Assembly (NCBI GenBank): GCA_028682915.1 | Contig: JAJRAN010000076.1 | Span: forward strand, 1 to 50,650 | Length of the DNA stretch: 50,650 bases | Direction: 5' to 3' | Source: Methanomassiliicoccales archaeon | GTDB lineage: Archaea; Thermoplasmatota; Thermoplasmata; Methanomassiliicoccales; UBA472 | Shown here: one piece after another, positions 24,416-31,846 of the stretch | Layout: each line of letters begins with the position of its first letter | Position numbering within the stretch: the stretch's first letter is position 1 | Program-made: the position numbers and the translations under genes | Notes under the pieces: model-generated | Told to the model about the DNA's origin: nothing | Database searches by the model: none | Seen by the model: only the letters and a program-made list of their open reading frames with translations

Positions 24416-25540
24416 GTGCTGAGCTTGCGCGTGGCTGGCATATGCAGGGACATCAACTGGCCTGAAGGCCTGCGCGGCGAGGTCATCGAAGAGATCGAGT
24501 CGGAGGAGGGCATGTTGCAGAGGCTCTCCAAACCAGTCCCCCGGTCGGCGTTCATAAACGCCATGGCCTTGATATTGATCGCGGTCAGCATCATCCTCAT
24601 CCTGATATTCCCCGCAGGCGTGATCGCATGGTTCATCGTCGCCTTCGTCCTCTATTCCTTCAATTTCATCATCCTTTTCCTGCCAACCACGAGGAAGGGG
24701 AAGCGAGACGAGAGCTGCCGCCGTACCATCGGCAGAGACTCGCTGGCACCGATAAATTACCTTCTAAAGAAGAAGAGAAAGCTCGCTGTGGAGGTGGGGC
24801 TTACCATGTTCCTAGGGGGAATGGTCCCCCTGGCACTGAGCTTCTTCGTCCTCTTCGGCATAGGGCTCCTGCTGGTCATCTACTTCGCATTCCTAGCTGT
24901 TACTCTGGACCCCTCGGTCGCTTGGCCAATAATAATCCAGGTGCTGGTCATCATCCTGTTCTTCATAGCGATGGTGCTGATCAGGCCGGACACGCAAGGC
25001 TTGACCAGGATAGCCAGATCGTTCCATAACCGTTACGAGGGGGCCCGCCAGAGGAGCAGGTGGTACACCGCTGCCATCGTCCTCGGAATCGGCCTCGTCG
25101 CCGTGGGCTTGTCGATGCTCCTCGTGGGGGCCATCCTCCTTACCGGTGGCGTGTTGGGGGAGGTCATAACCGAGGGCGGGCGGACAGGCGTCAGCTTGCT
25201 CCTGATCGCCTTAGTCTTCGTTGTGGAACTGGTGGTGATGCGCCATTTCCAGGCGGTATCGAGCCGGAAGATGGCTAGGACGTTGATCAGAAACAGGTTG
25301 GAGATACTGAGGAAGGATGTGCTCGAGCCCCTGACCGCCCTGCTCGACCAAGGCAAGTACGCAGATGAAGAAGGCTATGACAAGGAGGAGTTCGAACGCA
25401 TCAAGACCAACTTCTTCAACGTGGTCATCTACGCGGTCTACGAGCTCAACCTCTTCGGGTACTCATCCGTCTACATCGTAGGGCCCAATGTCAAGTATCT
25501 GATCGATGAGAGGGTCCTCCCATATGTCGGCGGGGTTTGA
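24416..25540 (+). CDS. Polytopic membrane protein of unknown function
   Basis: This 374-residue protein starts with GTG. It has about six membrane segments (near 46-66, 68-90, 128-155, 163-188, 216-240 and 250-268), a basic loop (TTRKGKRDESCRR) after the second, and a ~100-residue soluble C-terminus with EILRKDVLEPLTALLDQGKY and a YVGGV end. I do not recognise a family. It precedes, on the same strand, the three-gene set at 25604-27562, but a 63-base gap with its own TATA-like sequence separates them. Confidence 0.72.
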   Translation: MLSLRVAGICRDINWPEGLRGEVIEEIESEEGMLQRLSKPVPRSAFINAMALILIAVSIILILIFPAGVIAWFIVAFVLYSFNFIILFLPTTRKGKRDESCRRTIGRDSLAPINYLLKKKRKLAVEVGLTMFLGGMVPLALSFFVLFGIGLLLVIYFAFLAVTLDPSVAWPIIIQVLVIILFFIAMVLIRPDTQGLTRIARSFHNRYEGARQRSRWYTAAIVLGIGLVAVGLSMLLVGAILLTGGVLGEVITEGGRTGVSLLLIALVFVVELVVMRHFQAVSSRKMARTLIRNRLEILRKDVLEPLTALLDQGKYADEEGYDKEEFERIKTNFFNVVIYAVYELNLFGYSSVYIVGPNVKYLIDERVLPYVGGV

Positions 25541-25603
25541 ATCGCTGACTAACTATGACATTAACAAAAGGCTATTAGCCCTCGTCCTCCTTTTGCCGCT
25601 CAC

Positions 25604-25801
25604 ATGGGAAAAAAGGAGCAAGTGGCCTCGATCCTGCAGATGATTGGCGGGAACGCGGACCAGGCCGAGAAGGTCGTGGACGAGGTGGACCGTTTCTTCG
25701 ATAACCTGAACGCGGAGATCGAGGACTGGAAGATCTCCATGGAGGAGTTCAAGGACGGGACTAGGATCTTCGCCAGGGTGCAGGTTCTCATCAAGAAGTA
25801 G
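25604..25801 (+). CDS. Small helical protein A (WKxSxEExKxGxR motif)
   Basis: This 65-residue protein has a helical N-terminal ~38 residues (QAEKVVDEVDRFFDNLNAEI) and a C-terminal strand-like end with DWKISMEEFKDGTRIFARV. The C-terminal motif W-K-x-S-x-E-E-x-K-x-G-x-R recurs in the small protein encoded on the other strand at 27597-27770. It is the first gene of a likely operon: the next start is seven bases after its stop. Function unknown. Confidence 0.72.
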   Translation: MGKKEQVASILQMIGGNADQAEKVVDEVDRFFDNLNAEIEDWKISMEEFKDGTRIFARVQVLIKK

Positions 25802-25808
25802 GTGTGCG

Positions 25809-26726
25809 ATGGCCGATAAGAAGAGGGTCGAGCCGGAGGAGGACGACAAATGCACCCATCCCCTGATATGCGCCGAGGAATGGGAGGACTCGGAGGGCGC
25901 GAAGGTCATTGCCGAGTTCCACAAGGATGGGGGGCCGGACGAGGAGAGGCGGGTCGAGGAGGACCTGGACGCTTTCGAGAGATACTGGCAGAAGAAGCAG
26001 GGCATCAATTTCCAAGGGGAGTATCACAAGGAGGGCGCTCCCTTCTTGGAGGAACCCTCCGGATGGGACGGTCATAGACCACGCAGCCAAGAGGCCGTAG
26101 GGGAAGCCCGGCCTGCTACCCAGCCAAGTCTAGCGACCGTATTCGAAGAAGAGGAGAAGCCTGAAAACCTCGCGGCAAGAGAGGCGTCAGAACCGGCCAT
26201 ACTCACCGATGCCGGCATTGTGAAGGGCGAGGCTACTTTGGCCCCATCACCACCGTTGGAGCATGGGAAGGAACCCAAGGAGCCTTTGAAACTCACCGAG
26301 GTCGTGGACATCAACACCCTGGAGGTGATCAGCTATTGGATCTTCCGTGTAGCCTTCGGAAAGGAGCTGCACATACCTATCAAGAAGGAGGGCCTGGCGG
26401 ACATCGACGTCCACATCAAAAACAAGGAAGTGATCGTGAACACCAACCAGCTCTACTTCGCCTTCCCAGAGTTGGTGGTCTGGCACATAACCTATACCCA
26501 TAAGGGCAGGCCGATATTGGAGATAGGCCGCGGGGTGAAGAAGGGCATGAAGGTGCACCGCCTGAACGCCGTGCGGTTGCTGATGGAGGTATGGATGGGC
26601 AGCAGGAAGGCGGAGAAGGCTCCCAAGAAGACCGGCAAGGGCGCATCCGCACCAATACAGGGCGGGAGTAAGAGCCAGAAGGCAAAAGACAACCAGGACC
26701 TAAAGGAGAAAGGGGACATCACCTGA
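25809..26726 (+). CDS. Acidic/basic low-complexity protein with a central folded domain
   Basis: The 305-residue product has an acidic N-terminal ~170 residues of low complexity, then a compact domain (about 175-265; contains VISYWIFRVAFGKELHIPIK and VHIKNKEVIVNTNQLYFAF), and a Lys-rich tail (KAPKKTGKGAS). I do not recognise a family. A TAGGTG site precedes the ATG. The stop shares one base with the kinase-like start (TGATG), so the two proteins are probably made together and may interact. Confidence 0.7.
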   Translation: MADKKRVEPEEDDKCTHPLICAEEWEDSEGAKVIAEFHKDGGPDEERRVEEDLDAFERYWQKKQGINFQGEYHKEGAPFLEEPSGWDGHRPRSQEAVGEARPATQPSLATVFEEEEKPENLAAREASEPAILTDAGIVKGEATLAPSPPLEHGKEPKEPLKLTEVVDINTLEVISYWIFRVAFGKELHIPIKKEGLADIDVHIKNKEVIVNTNQLYFAFPELVVWHITYTHKGRPILEIGRGVKKGMKVHRLNAVRLLMEVWMGSRKAEKAPKKTGKGASAPIQGGSKSQKAKDNQDLKEKGDIT

Positions 26727-27562
26727 TGAGCAAAGAGCACGAGGAAGCGGACCACCTCCAATCCCACAGGGAGTATTTCCGAGAGGTGGTTAGGAAGATT
26801 CATCAGATATCCGCCCAGAGCTTCGGGCTGAGTCAAGTGTCCGTTCATCCTCTCGGCTCGGGTGGGTCGCGCCTTTCGATTCCGGTGAAGATAACCGGGA
26901 CGGATGGGAATGGCAAGAGCACGAAGCTCTTCGGAAAGATCCTTGGCAACGCCGATATCATGACTGCCAGGACCATCCAGACCGTGAAGAACCTATATCT
27001 GCAAATGAACGCGCATGACCCGATGTTCGACTTCGCTCGTGACACCCGGGACATGGCCCTACACCAGTACAGCACCATGAAGGCCATCTACAATCTGGGC
27101 ATCCCCACGGCCAAACCTTTGGGCTGCTACCAGCTGAACGACGTGCTCTGGCTGCTGGTCTATGAGTTCCTTGATGCCAGGCCGGTCACGGACATTGGTA
27201 GGATGTCGCTGGAGCAGATCGACGAGGTGTTCGGTTGGCTCAAGCTGATGCACAAGAAGGGGATCCATCATGGCGACATCAAGCCAGACAATGTGATGTT
27301 GGGGGACAAGCTCTACATCTTGGATGTGGGGAGATATCTCGAGGAAGCGCCCCAGTCGCAGAAGCAGGCCTACGACCTCGCCTGCCAGATCGCGTCGTTC
27401 CTTCCGTTCCAGCCTGCGGACAAGATAGTCAGCGTGGCCAGGAGACATTACTCCAAGGAGGACATGAGGGCGGCCTCGGAATACCTCGATCTGATCCAAA
27501 GGCGGATGGACCTGAAGTTCAATGACGAGACAAAGAGCGAGCTGCTGCGCCTGATGCAATAA
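26726..27562 (+). CDS. Protein-kinase-fold (RIO/APH-like) protein
   Basis: This 278-residue protein has the key residues of a protein-kinase-like fold: a candidate ATP Lys (K71 in FGKIL), the catalytic loop H182-G-D184-I-K186-P-D-N189, and a metal-site D200-V-G in place of DFG. The lack of a typical activation segment resembles RIO, Bud32 or aminoglycoside-phosphotransferase-like kinases rather than Hanks kinases. Its substrate is unknown; the coupled acidic protein and the small helical protein A just upstream are candidates. It is convergent with small protein B. Confidence 0.8.
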   Translation: MSKEHEEADHLQSHREYFREVVRKIHQISAQSFGLSQVSVHPLGSGGSRLSIPVKITGTDGNGKSTKLFGKILGNADIMTARTIQTVKNLYLQMNAHDPMFDFARDTRDMALHQYSTMKAIYNLGIPTAKPLGCYQLNDVLWLLVYEFLDARPVTDIGRMSLEQIDEVFGWLKLMHKKGIHHGDIKPDNVMLGDKLYILDVGRYLEEAPQSQKQAYDLACQIASFLPFQPADKIVSVARRHYSKEDMRAASEYLDLIQRRMDLKFNDETKSELLRLMQ

Positions 27563-27596
27563 GGAATTGACGCAGCCAGCATTTTTGATAAAAGGC

Positions 27597-27770
27597 TCAC
27601 TTGGGCTTGCTCTTCAAGAGGGCGATGGCGTGTATCTCCACCCTCATGCCCTCTTTGGTCTCCTCGACGGAGAACTTCCAGGTCTCCAAGGTCGCCTTCA
27701 GGTCCTTCAACATTGCCTTAAGTTCCTTGCTCTTCTCCCCTAGCTCAGCAGCGATGTCCTCATTTCCCAT
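27597..27770 (-). CDS. Small helical protein B, paralogue-like to protein A
   Basis: This 57-residue protein begins with a charged helix (residues 4-30; GEKSKELKAMLKDLKATLE) and ends with TWKFSVEETKEGMRVEIHA. The C-terminal motif W31-K-x-S-x-E-E-x-K-x-G-x-R43 matches protein A (25604-25801), although the N-terminal helices differ. A GGTGG precedes the ATG by about seven bases. It faces the kinase-like gene, 34 bases away. Function unknown. Confidence 0.68.
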   Translation of the reverse strand: MGNEDIAAELGEKSKELKAMLKDLKATLETWKFSVEETKEGMRVEIHAIALLKSKPK

Positions 27771-27899
27771 ATGTCACTACCACCTTGATTTGGCTTCAGA
27801 TTAGAACTTGCCCTTAATATTGCTTGCTAGAAAGGCACCTATCGACTCGAATAAATAATCGAATAGAGTATTTTACGATGAGATGACAGGGGAACACTG

Positions 27900-28214
27900 A
27901 TGGAGCGAATCCACGTTGGCAAGTCCCAGGACCTGAGGGATGGCGAGTCGAAGATGGTCCGGGCGGGCAAGAAGGAGATATTGGTTGTGAAGCAGGGAGA
28001 CAGATTCTATGCCATCGATGGGTGGTGCTCGCACATGGGCGCATCCCTGGAACAGGGCCAGGTCAGGGACGGGACCATCCGCTGCCGGGTGCACGGAGCG
28101 GTGTTCGACCTGGATACGGGCAAGGTGCTGCAGAACCTCCAGGCCAAGGACATGAGGGTCTACCCGGTGAAGGTTGAGGGCGAGGAAGTCTTCGTGGAGT
28201 ACTCCCCGCTTTGA
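27900..28214 (+). CDS. Rieske-type ferredoxin
   Basis: This 104-residue soluble Rieske domain has cluster-binding boxes CSHMG (Cys-x-His, about residues 43-47) and CRVHG (Cys-x2-His, about 62-66), with no membrane anchor or signal. It resembles small Rieske ferredoxins that deliver electrons to oxygenases or, in anaerobes, unknown partners. A TATA-like region (aataaataatcg near 27850) and a 40-base AT-rich leader precede the ATG. No obvious electron-transfer partner is adjacent. Confidence 0.9.
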   Translation: MERIHVGKSQDLRDGESKMVRAGKKEILVVKQGDRFYAIDGWCSHMGASLEQGQVRDGTIRCRVHGAVFDLDTGKVLQNLQAKDMRVYPVKVEGEEVFVEYSPL

Positions 28215-28296
28215 TCGGTGCACCATCTGCATGGTGCCTTCGCTAGTTTCGGAGGGCAAGGCAATGATTTTACGAGGGCGGGACTAGTTCCCGATC

Positions 28297-28479
28297 ATGC
28301 AGAAGTTGGGACTATGCGCGACCTGCGGGAGACCTGCCAACAACAGCTGCAGGCTATGCGGCCGATTGGTCTGTCCAGAGCATTTCTATCCTTATGCGGG
28401 TTTGTGTTCTCAATGCATACCGCCCTCGGAGAGAGGGCGCAGAAATGAGAGGAAGGAGCCTCCTGGGACTGTCATCTGA
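28297..28479 (+). CDS. HIT-like small zinc-finger protein
   Basis: The 60-residue product is built on four Cys/His pairs: C7-x2-C10, C18-x2-C21, C26-x2-H29 and C37-x2-C40. This is a cross-brace pattern like the zf-HIT or B-box type that binds two zinc ions. A basic tail follows (RGRRNERK). HIT fingers in eukaryotes act in snoRNP and chromatin assembly; the archaeal role is unknown. It lies 82 bases after the Rieske gene on the same strand. Confidence 0.7.
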   Translation: MQKLGLCATCGRPANNSCRLCGRLVCPEHFYPYAGLCSQCIPPSERGRRNERKEPPGTVI

Positions 28480-28503
28480 ATGAGCCGAAATCGGTCTTAA
28501 GTG

Positions 28504-28995
28504 TCAAAGCAGCTTCTTCGCCTTTTCCTCGTCGAGGCCAATCGACTTCAATGAGTACTTCAGCGCCTTCTTGGCTATCATTCCCCTGGTGTTGTCGTCC
28601 AGGAACTGTTCCATGATGATCGGGGCGCGCCGGCTGTACTCCACCGCGAACTCCGAGTAATAGTAAGGCGCGTTATCAAGGTCTAGCTCAGCCGCCTTAT
28701 TATAGGCGGTCTCGGCCTCGTTCAACCGACCGGCATCGAAGCAGAAAGCGCCCAACGAGGAATAATAGAACGGGTTCTTCGGGTCCAGCTGTACGGCCTT
28801 GTTGTAGAGAGCCAGGACCTCCTCGACGCTGACCTTGGGCACGAGGACGGCCGCCTCCGCCTTGAAGAAGTAGGCTTCGGGGTTGTTGGGGTTGGCCTTC
28901 AGGGCTTTATCGAATTTCCCAAGGGCCTGTTGGTATTCCCCATCGCTCATGAGCTGCTGTCCCTGCTGAATCAACTTCTCAGCATCATCTGCCAT
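28504..28995 (-). CDS. TPR-repeat protein
   Basis: This 163-residue soluble protein has about three tetratricopeptide repeats (residues 10-110; for example GKFDKALKANPNNPEAYFFKA, in part, and LGAFCFDAGRLNEAETAYNKA). A C-terminal helical part follows, ending in SIGLDEEKAKKLL. TPRs bind partner proteins. I chose the ATG at 28995, which has GGTG upstream, over the TTG one codon earlier. It is convergent with the zinc-finger gene. Confidence 0.85.
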   Translation of the reverse strand: MADDAEKLIQQGQQLMSDGEYQQALGKFDKALKANPNNPEAYFFKAEAAVLVPKVSVEEVLALYNKAVQLDPKNPFYYSSLGAFCFDAGRLNEAETAYNKAAELDLDNAPYYYSEFAVEYSRRAPIIMEQFLDDNTRGMIAKKALKYSLKSIGLDEEKAKKLL

Positions 28996-29231
28996 CAAAG
29001 CACCATTGCCAATGAAAGAGGGGGGCGCAGATAAACGTTTTCATATGGATATTCGAAAGATGCGAGCTTCCTGCTCTGTTGAGCGCCACTCCTCTCTTCG
29101 ATCTCGCCGCTCTCTATGCGCATCGTTTCCTTGATAAATGTGCAAATTTCGCAGGAGCGAGACTTGGTTGTACCTACTGGCCAGGCAAATGTTATTACCT
29201 ACATACGGATTATATTGCCTGGGGAAGTCGG

Positions 29232-29921
29232 ATGCGCTGCCCAGCTTGCGGATACCCCAACGAGGAGGAGGCGTCGATCTGCTTCTCCTGCAACGCGAGG
29301 ATCGAAGGCTCGGCTCCTCGCCAAAAGACCCCGTCGAGCTTCATAGTTGGACCTGAAACCCAGAAAAAGGGATATTGGCTCCGAAGGTCTGCATCAGAGA
29401 GATGGGAGATATGGCTGATCGCCTCATTAATTCTAATCGTTTCGGCATTATTGCCTTGGGAAAGCGCGTTCTATCGTGACAAATTGACGAACGCCCCCGT
29501 CCTTACCGTGAACGCAAACCTCTTCTCTCTGGTTCTTGCTGATAACATAATCGTTTCAGCCCTGGCACTAATCTTCTTGATCGGACTACTTCTTTCGATG
29601 GTGCTTCCACGCCTGATAGTGATTCCGATCGGCGCAATGGTCCTATTGGTTTTCACCATGCCCGAATATGTGCTATCCCAGCTCCCCTCCAGTCCACCTA
29701 ACTCTGAACAGGATTTCTACACCAATTCCGCAATAGGGTTTGGGTACATATTGGCCTGGCTCGCATTGGTGGTGGTCGGGACGCTGGTCCTCAAGGATGA
29801 CGAGGTTCGATTTCAAAGAAGGCGGGGCAAGGACCAGACCCCCAGTGAAGACCAGCAGCCCAATGACGTCAGCTGGTTCTGGCGATGGGGGGGCGGTGGC
29901 GGCCAAGGCGGGGGCCCTTAA
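29232..29921 (+). CDS. Membrane protein with N-terminal zinc ribbon
   Basis: This 229-residue protein begins with a zinc ribbon (C3PAC6, then C17FSC20), followed by a linker and four hydrophobic segments (about residues 60-80, 93-112, 115-140 and 172-190) and a Gly-rich end. I chose the ATG at 29232 because the ribbon starts there and a TATA-like ttatatt (29210-29216) lies just upstream, giving a leaderless mRNA. The gene is visibly more AT-rich than its neighbours. Function unknown. Confidence 0.75.
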   Translation: MRCPACGYPNEEEASICFSCNARIEGSAPRQKTPSSFIVGPETQKKGYWLRRSASERWEIWLIASLILIVSALLPWESAFYRDKLTNAPVLTVNANLFSLVLADNIIVSALALIFLIGLLLSMVLPRLIVIPIGAMVLLVFTMPEYVLSQLPSSPPNSEQDFYTNSAIGFGYILAWLALVVVGTLVLKDDEVRFQRRRGKDQTPSEDQQPNDVSWFWRWGGGGGQGGGP

Positions 29922-30016
29922 TAATCATAATTGCCGAGATTCTATGGAACATGTTGCGTGAAGGGCGCACAACTTCAAAGACCCGTAAGAATATTCGATT
30001 AATGAGGGAAGCCGGA

Positions 30017-30230
30017 GTGAAATGCCCATATTGCGAATATTCGAATCTTGAGGGCAACGAGGTTTGCTTCCAATGCGGGAAGCGCATTAGAGTGGACAGA
30101 GGACCCTTCCGCAGCGAATTCGACCAGACGCCATTGATTCGGTATCGCACGGAAAATGGCATGGACAATGGTTTTATAGAACGGTGCAGTAATCATCTCG
30201 TCCCTCATCGTGCTCGGATAGCTTCTGGAA
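30017..30230 (+). pseudogene. Decayed zinc-ribbon gene remnant
   Basis: A GTG at 30017, about 25 bases after a TATA-like aatattc (29990-29996), opens a frame encoding VKCPYCEYSN then EVCFQCGKRI. This is a zinc ribbon very like the start of the gene at 29232. After about 40 residues the frame loses protein character and runs through gatC in the wrong frame. No membrane helices follow. It looks like the 5' end of a duplicated zinc-ribbon membrane gene whose remainder is gone; a short expressed ribbon peptide cannot be ruled out. Confidence 0.45.
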
Positions 30231-30239
30231 GTGCAGTCC

Positions 30240-30512
30240 ATGGACATCGAAACGGTACGGAAGGTGGCCCGGGTGGCGAGGCTCAGGCTCACTCCGAGCG
30301 AGGAGCTGCAATTCGCCCAGGACTTAGAGGAAGTTCTCCAGTACTTCTCCTTGCTGGACGAGGCACCGCAAGTCGACACCCATGATTTCAATCCAGTGAG
30401 GGTCGCGGACGTTCTGAGGGACGATGAGCCATCGAGGGACGTCAATGCGGAAAGGCTGCGGGAGTCCATGGACACCTATGATGACTTGGTCAGGGGGCCC
30501 CGGCTCTCATGA
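30240..30512 (+). CDS. gatC: Asp/Glu-tRNA amidotransferase subunit C
   Basis: This 90-residue protein has the GatC pattern: MDIETVRKVARVARLRLTPSE, then FAQDLEEVLQYFSLLDE, and the VLRDDEPSR motif. GatC wraps around and stabilises GatA-GatB. The start is the ATG at 30240, preceded by GGAAGTG. A TATA-like ttttata (about 30172-30178) gives a ~40-base leader. The stop overlaps gatA as ATGA. First gene of gatCAB. Confidence 0.92.
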   Translation: MDIETVRKVARVARLRLTPSEELQFAQDLEEVLQYFSLLDEAPQVDTHDFNPVRVADVLRDDEPSRDVNAERLRESMDTYDDLVRGPRLS

Positions 30513-31846
30513 GCTGCTCGCCCACACCGGAGAGGCTAATCCAACTCAATGAGCGCTTCAGGATCTTCTGCGAGATGGCCGAGGACCTCTCTGGCCTGCA
30601 GGATTATCCACCCCGCCCCACGTTCTCGGCGAAGGACAATCTTTGCGCCATGGGATTCCAGGCCAGGGCGGGCTCCCGCATACTCGAAGGGTATCGTCCT
30701 CCCTTCGACGCCACGCCAGTGTGGAGGATGAGACAGGAAGGGATGCTCCTCCTAGGCAAGACCAATATGGACGAGTTCGGCTTCGGTACCTTCAGTACCA
30801 ACTCTGGCTACGACGTTCCGCGAAACCCGTTCGATGCGGGCCGCGCCTGCGGCGGCAGCAGCGGTGGGGCCGCGGCGGCCACCAGCCTGCTGGAAGGGCA
30901 TGTGGCGCTGGGAGTATCCACCGGCGGTTCAATCTCCTGTCCCGCCAGTTTCTGCGGTGTGCTAGGGCTCACCCCGACATATGGCCGGGTTTCCAGGTAC
31001 GGGCTGATCGACTATGGCAACTCCCTGGACAAGGTGGGCCTAATGACCCGAGATTCGGGCTCTTTGCGCACTTGGTTGCCAGTCATATCCGGGCCGGACC
31101 CCAAGGACCCCACCTCCTGCGTGCAGCCGATGCTCGATCTAAGCCCCAGGAAGGTGGAGCGGGTGGCGGTGCCTTTGGAGGCGATGCAGAACCTCGGCAG
31201 CGGCGTGGAGTCCAGTTTCGCGAGCGCCCTAAAGTCCTTGCAGGATGACCACGACATCCTGGTGGAGGAGGTCTCCATGCCCTCCCTGAAGTTCGCATTA
31301 TCTGCCTATTACGTGCTGGCTACCTCGGAAGCGTCCACCAACCTCGCCCGATACTGTGGCATGCGATTCGGGGTGCGTAACAGCAACATATCGCAGCACT
31401 TCAACGATTTCTTCTCCGAGACCAGGAGCGCCAATTTCGGTACCGAGGCCAAGCGCCGCATACTTCTGGGAACGTATGCTCGCATGGTCGGCTTCCGTGA
31501 CCGATACTACATGAAGGCCTTGGCCGTGAGGCAGCTGGTCATATCGGAGTATAAGCGCGTGCTGAACGACCATGACCTGGTGCTCACGCCCACTATGCCC
31601 TTCATCGCCCCTCGGTTCGCGGACATAGAGAAGATGAGGCCGCTCGAGGCCTATCAGGCGGACTTCCTCACCGTCCCGCCCAATCTTGCTGGTCTGCCGC
31701 ACCTCAGCCTGCCCTGCGGTTACATCGAAGGGATGCCGGTGGGCATGCAGGCCGTCGCCCCCCATTGGGAGGAGCGGGCGCTTTTGGACATCGCCGAGCG
31801 CTGGACCTCCAAGTTCCAAATGAGGTTCCCGGAGGTCGCGAGATGA
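30509..31846 (+). CDS. gatA: Asp/Glu-tRNA amidotransferase subunit A
   Basis: This 445-residue amidase-signature enzyme supplies ammonia from glutamine. It shows the catalytic Lys in FSAKDNLC, the GGSSGGAAAA segment, and the Ser of STGGSISCPASFCG. Length is slightly short of bacterial GatA (~480). It is overlapped by gatC (ATGA) at its start and gatB (ATGA) at its end, so all three subunits are translationally coupled. With the non-discriminating AspRS gene next door the expected task is Asp-tRNA(Asn) to Asn-tRNA(Asn). Confidence 0.95.
   Translation: MSCSPTPERLIQLNERFRIFCEMAEDLSGLQDYPPRPTFSAKDNLCAMGFQARAGSRILEGYRPPFDATPVWRMRQEGMLLLGKTNMDEFGFGTFSTNSGYDVPRNPFDAGRACGGSSGGAAAATSLLEGHVALGVSTGGSISCPASFCGVLGLTPTYGRVSRYGLIDYGNSLDKVGLMTRDSGSLRTWLPVISGPDPKDPTSCVQPMLDLSPRKVERVAVPLEAMQNLGSGVESSFASALKSLQDDHDILVEEVSMPSLKFALSAYYVLATSEASTNLARYCGMRFGVRNSNISQHFNDFFSETRSANFGTEAKRRILLGTYARMVGFRDRYYMKALAVRQLVISEYKRVLNDHDLVLTPTMPFIAPRFADIEKMRPLEAYQADFLTVPPNLAGLPHLSLPCGYIEGMPVGMQAVAPHWEERALLDIAERWTSKFQMRFPEVAR

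Noticed and set aside
28996-29231. A gene in the gap between the TPR gene and the zinc-ribbon membrane gene
   Set aside because: In-frame extension of the zinc-ribbon gene back to 29079 lacks a ribosome site, and the TATA box at 29210-29216 lies inside it; nothing else coding is visible.
30017-30385. A full-length gene running from the zinc ribbon through the first half of gatC
   Set aside because: Beyond about 40 residues the translation is shadow-like and would cover gatC and its promoter in a different frame.
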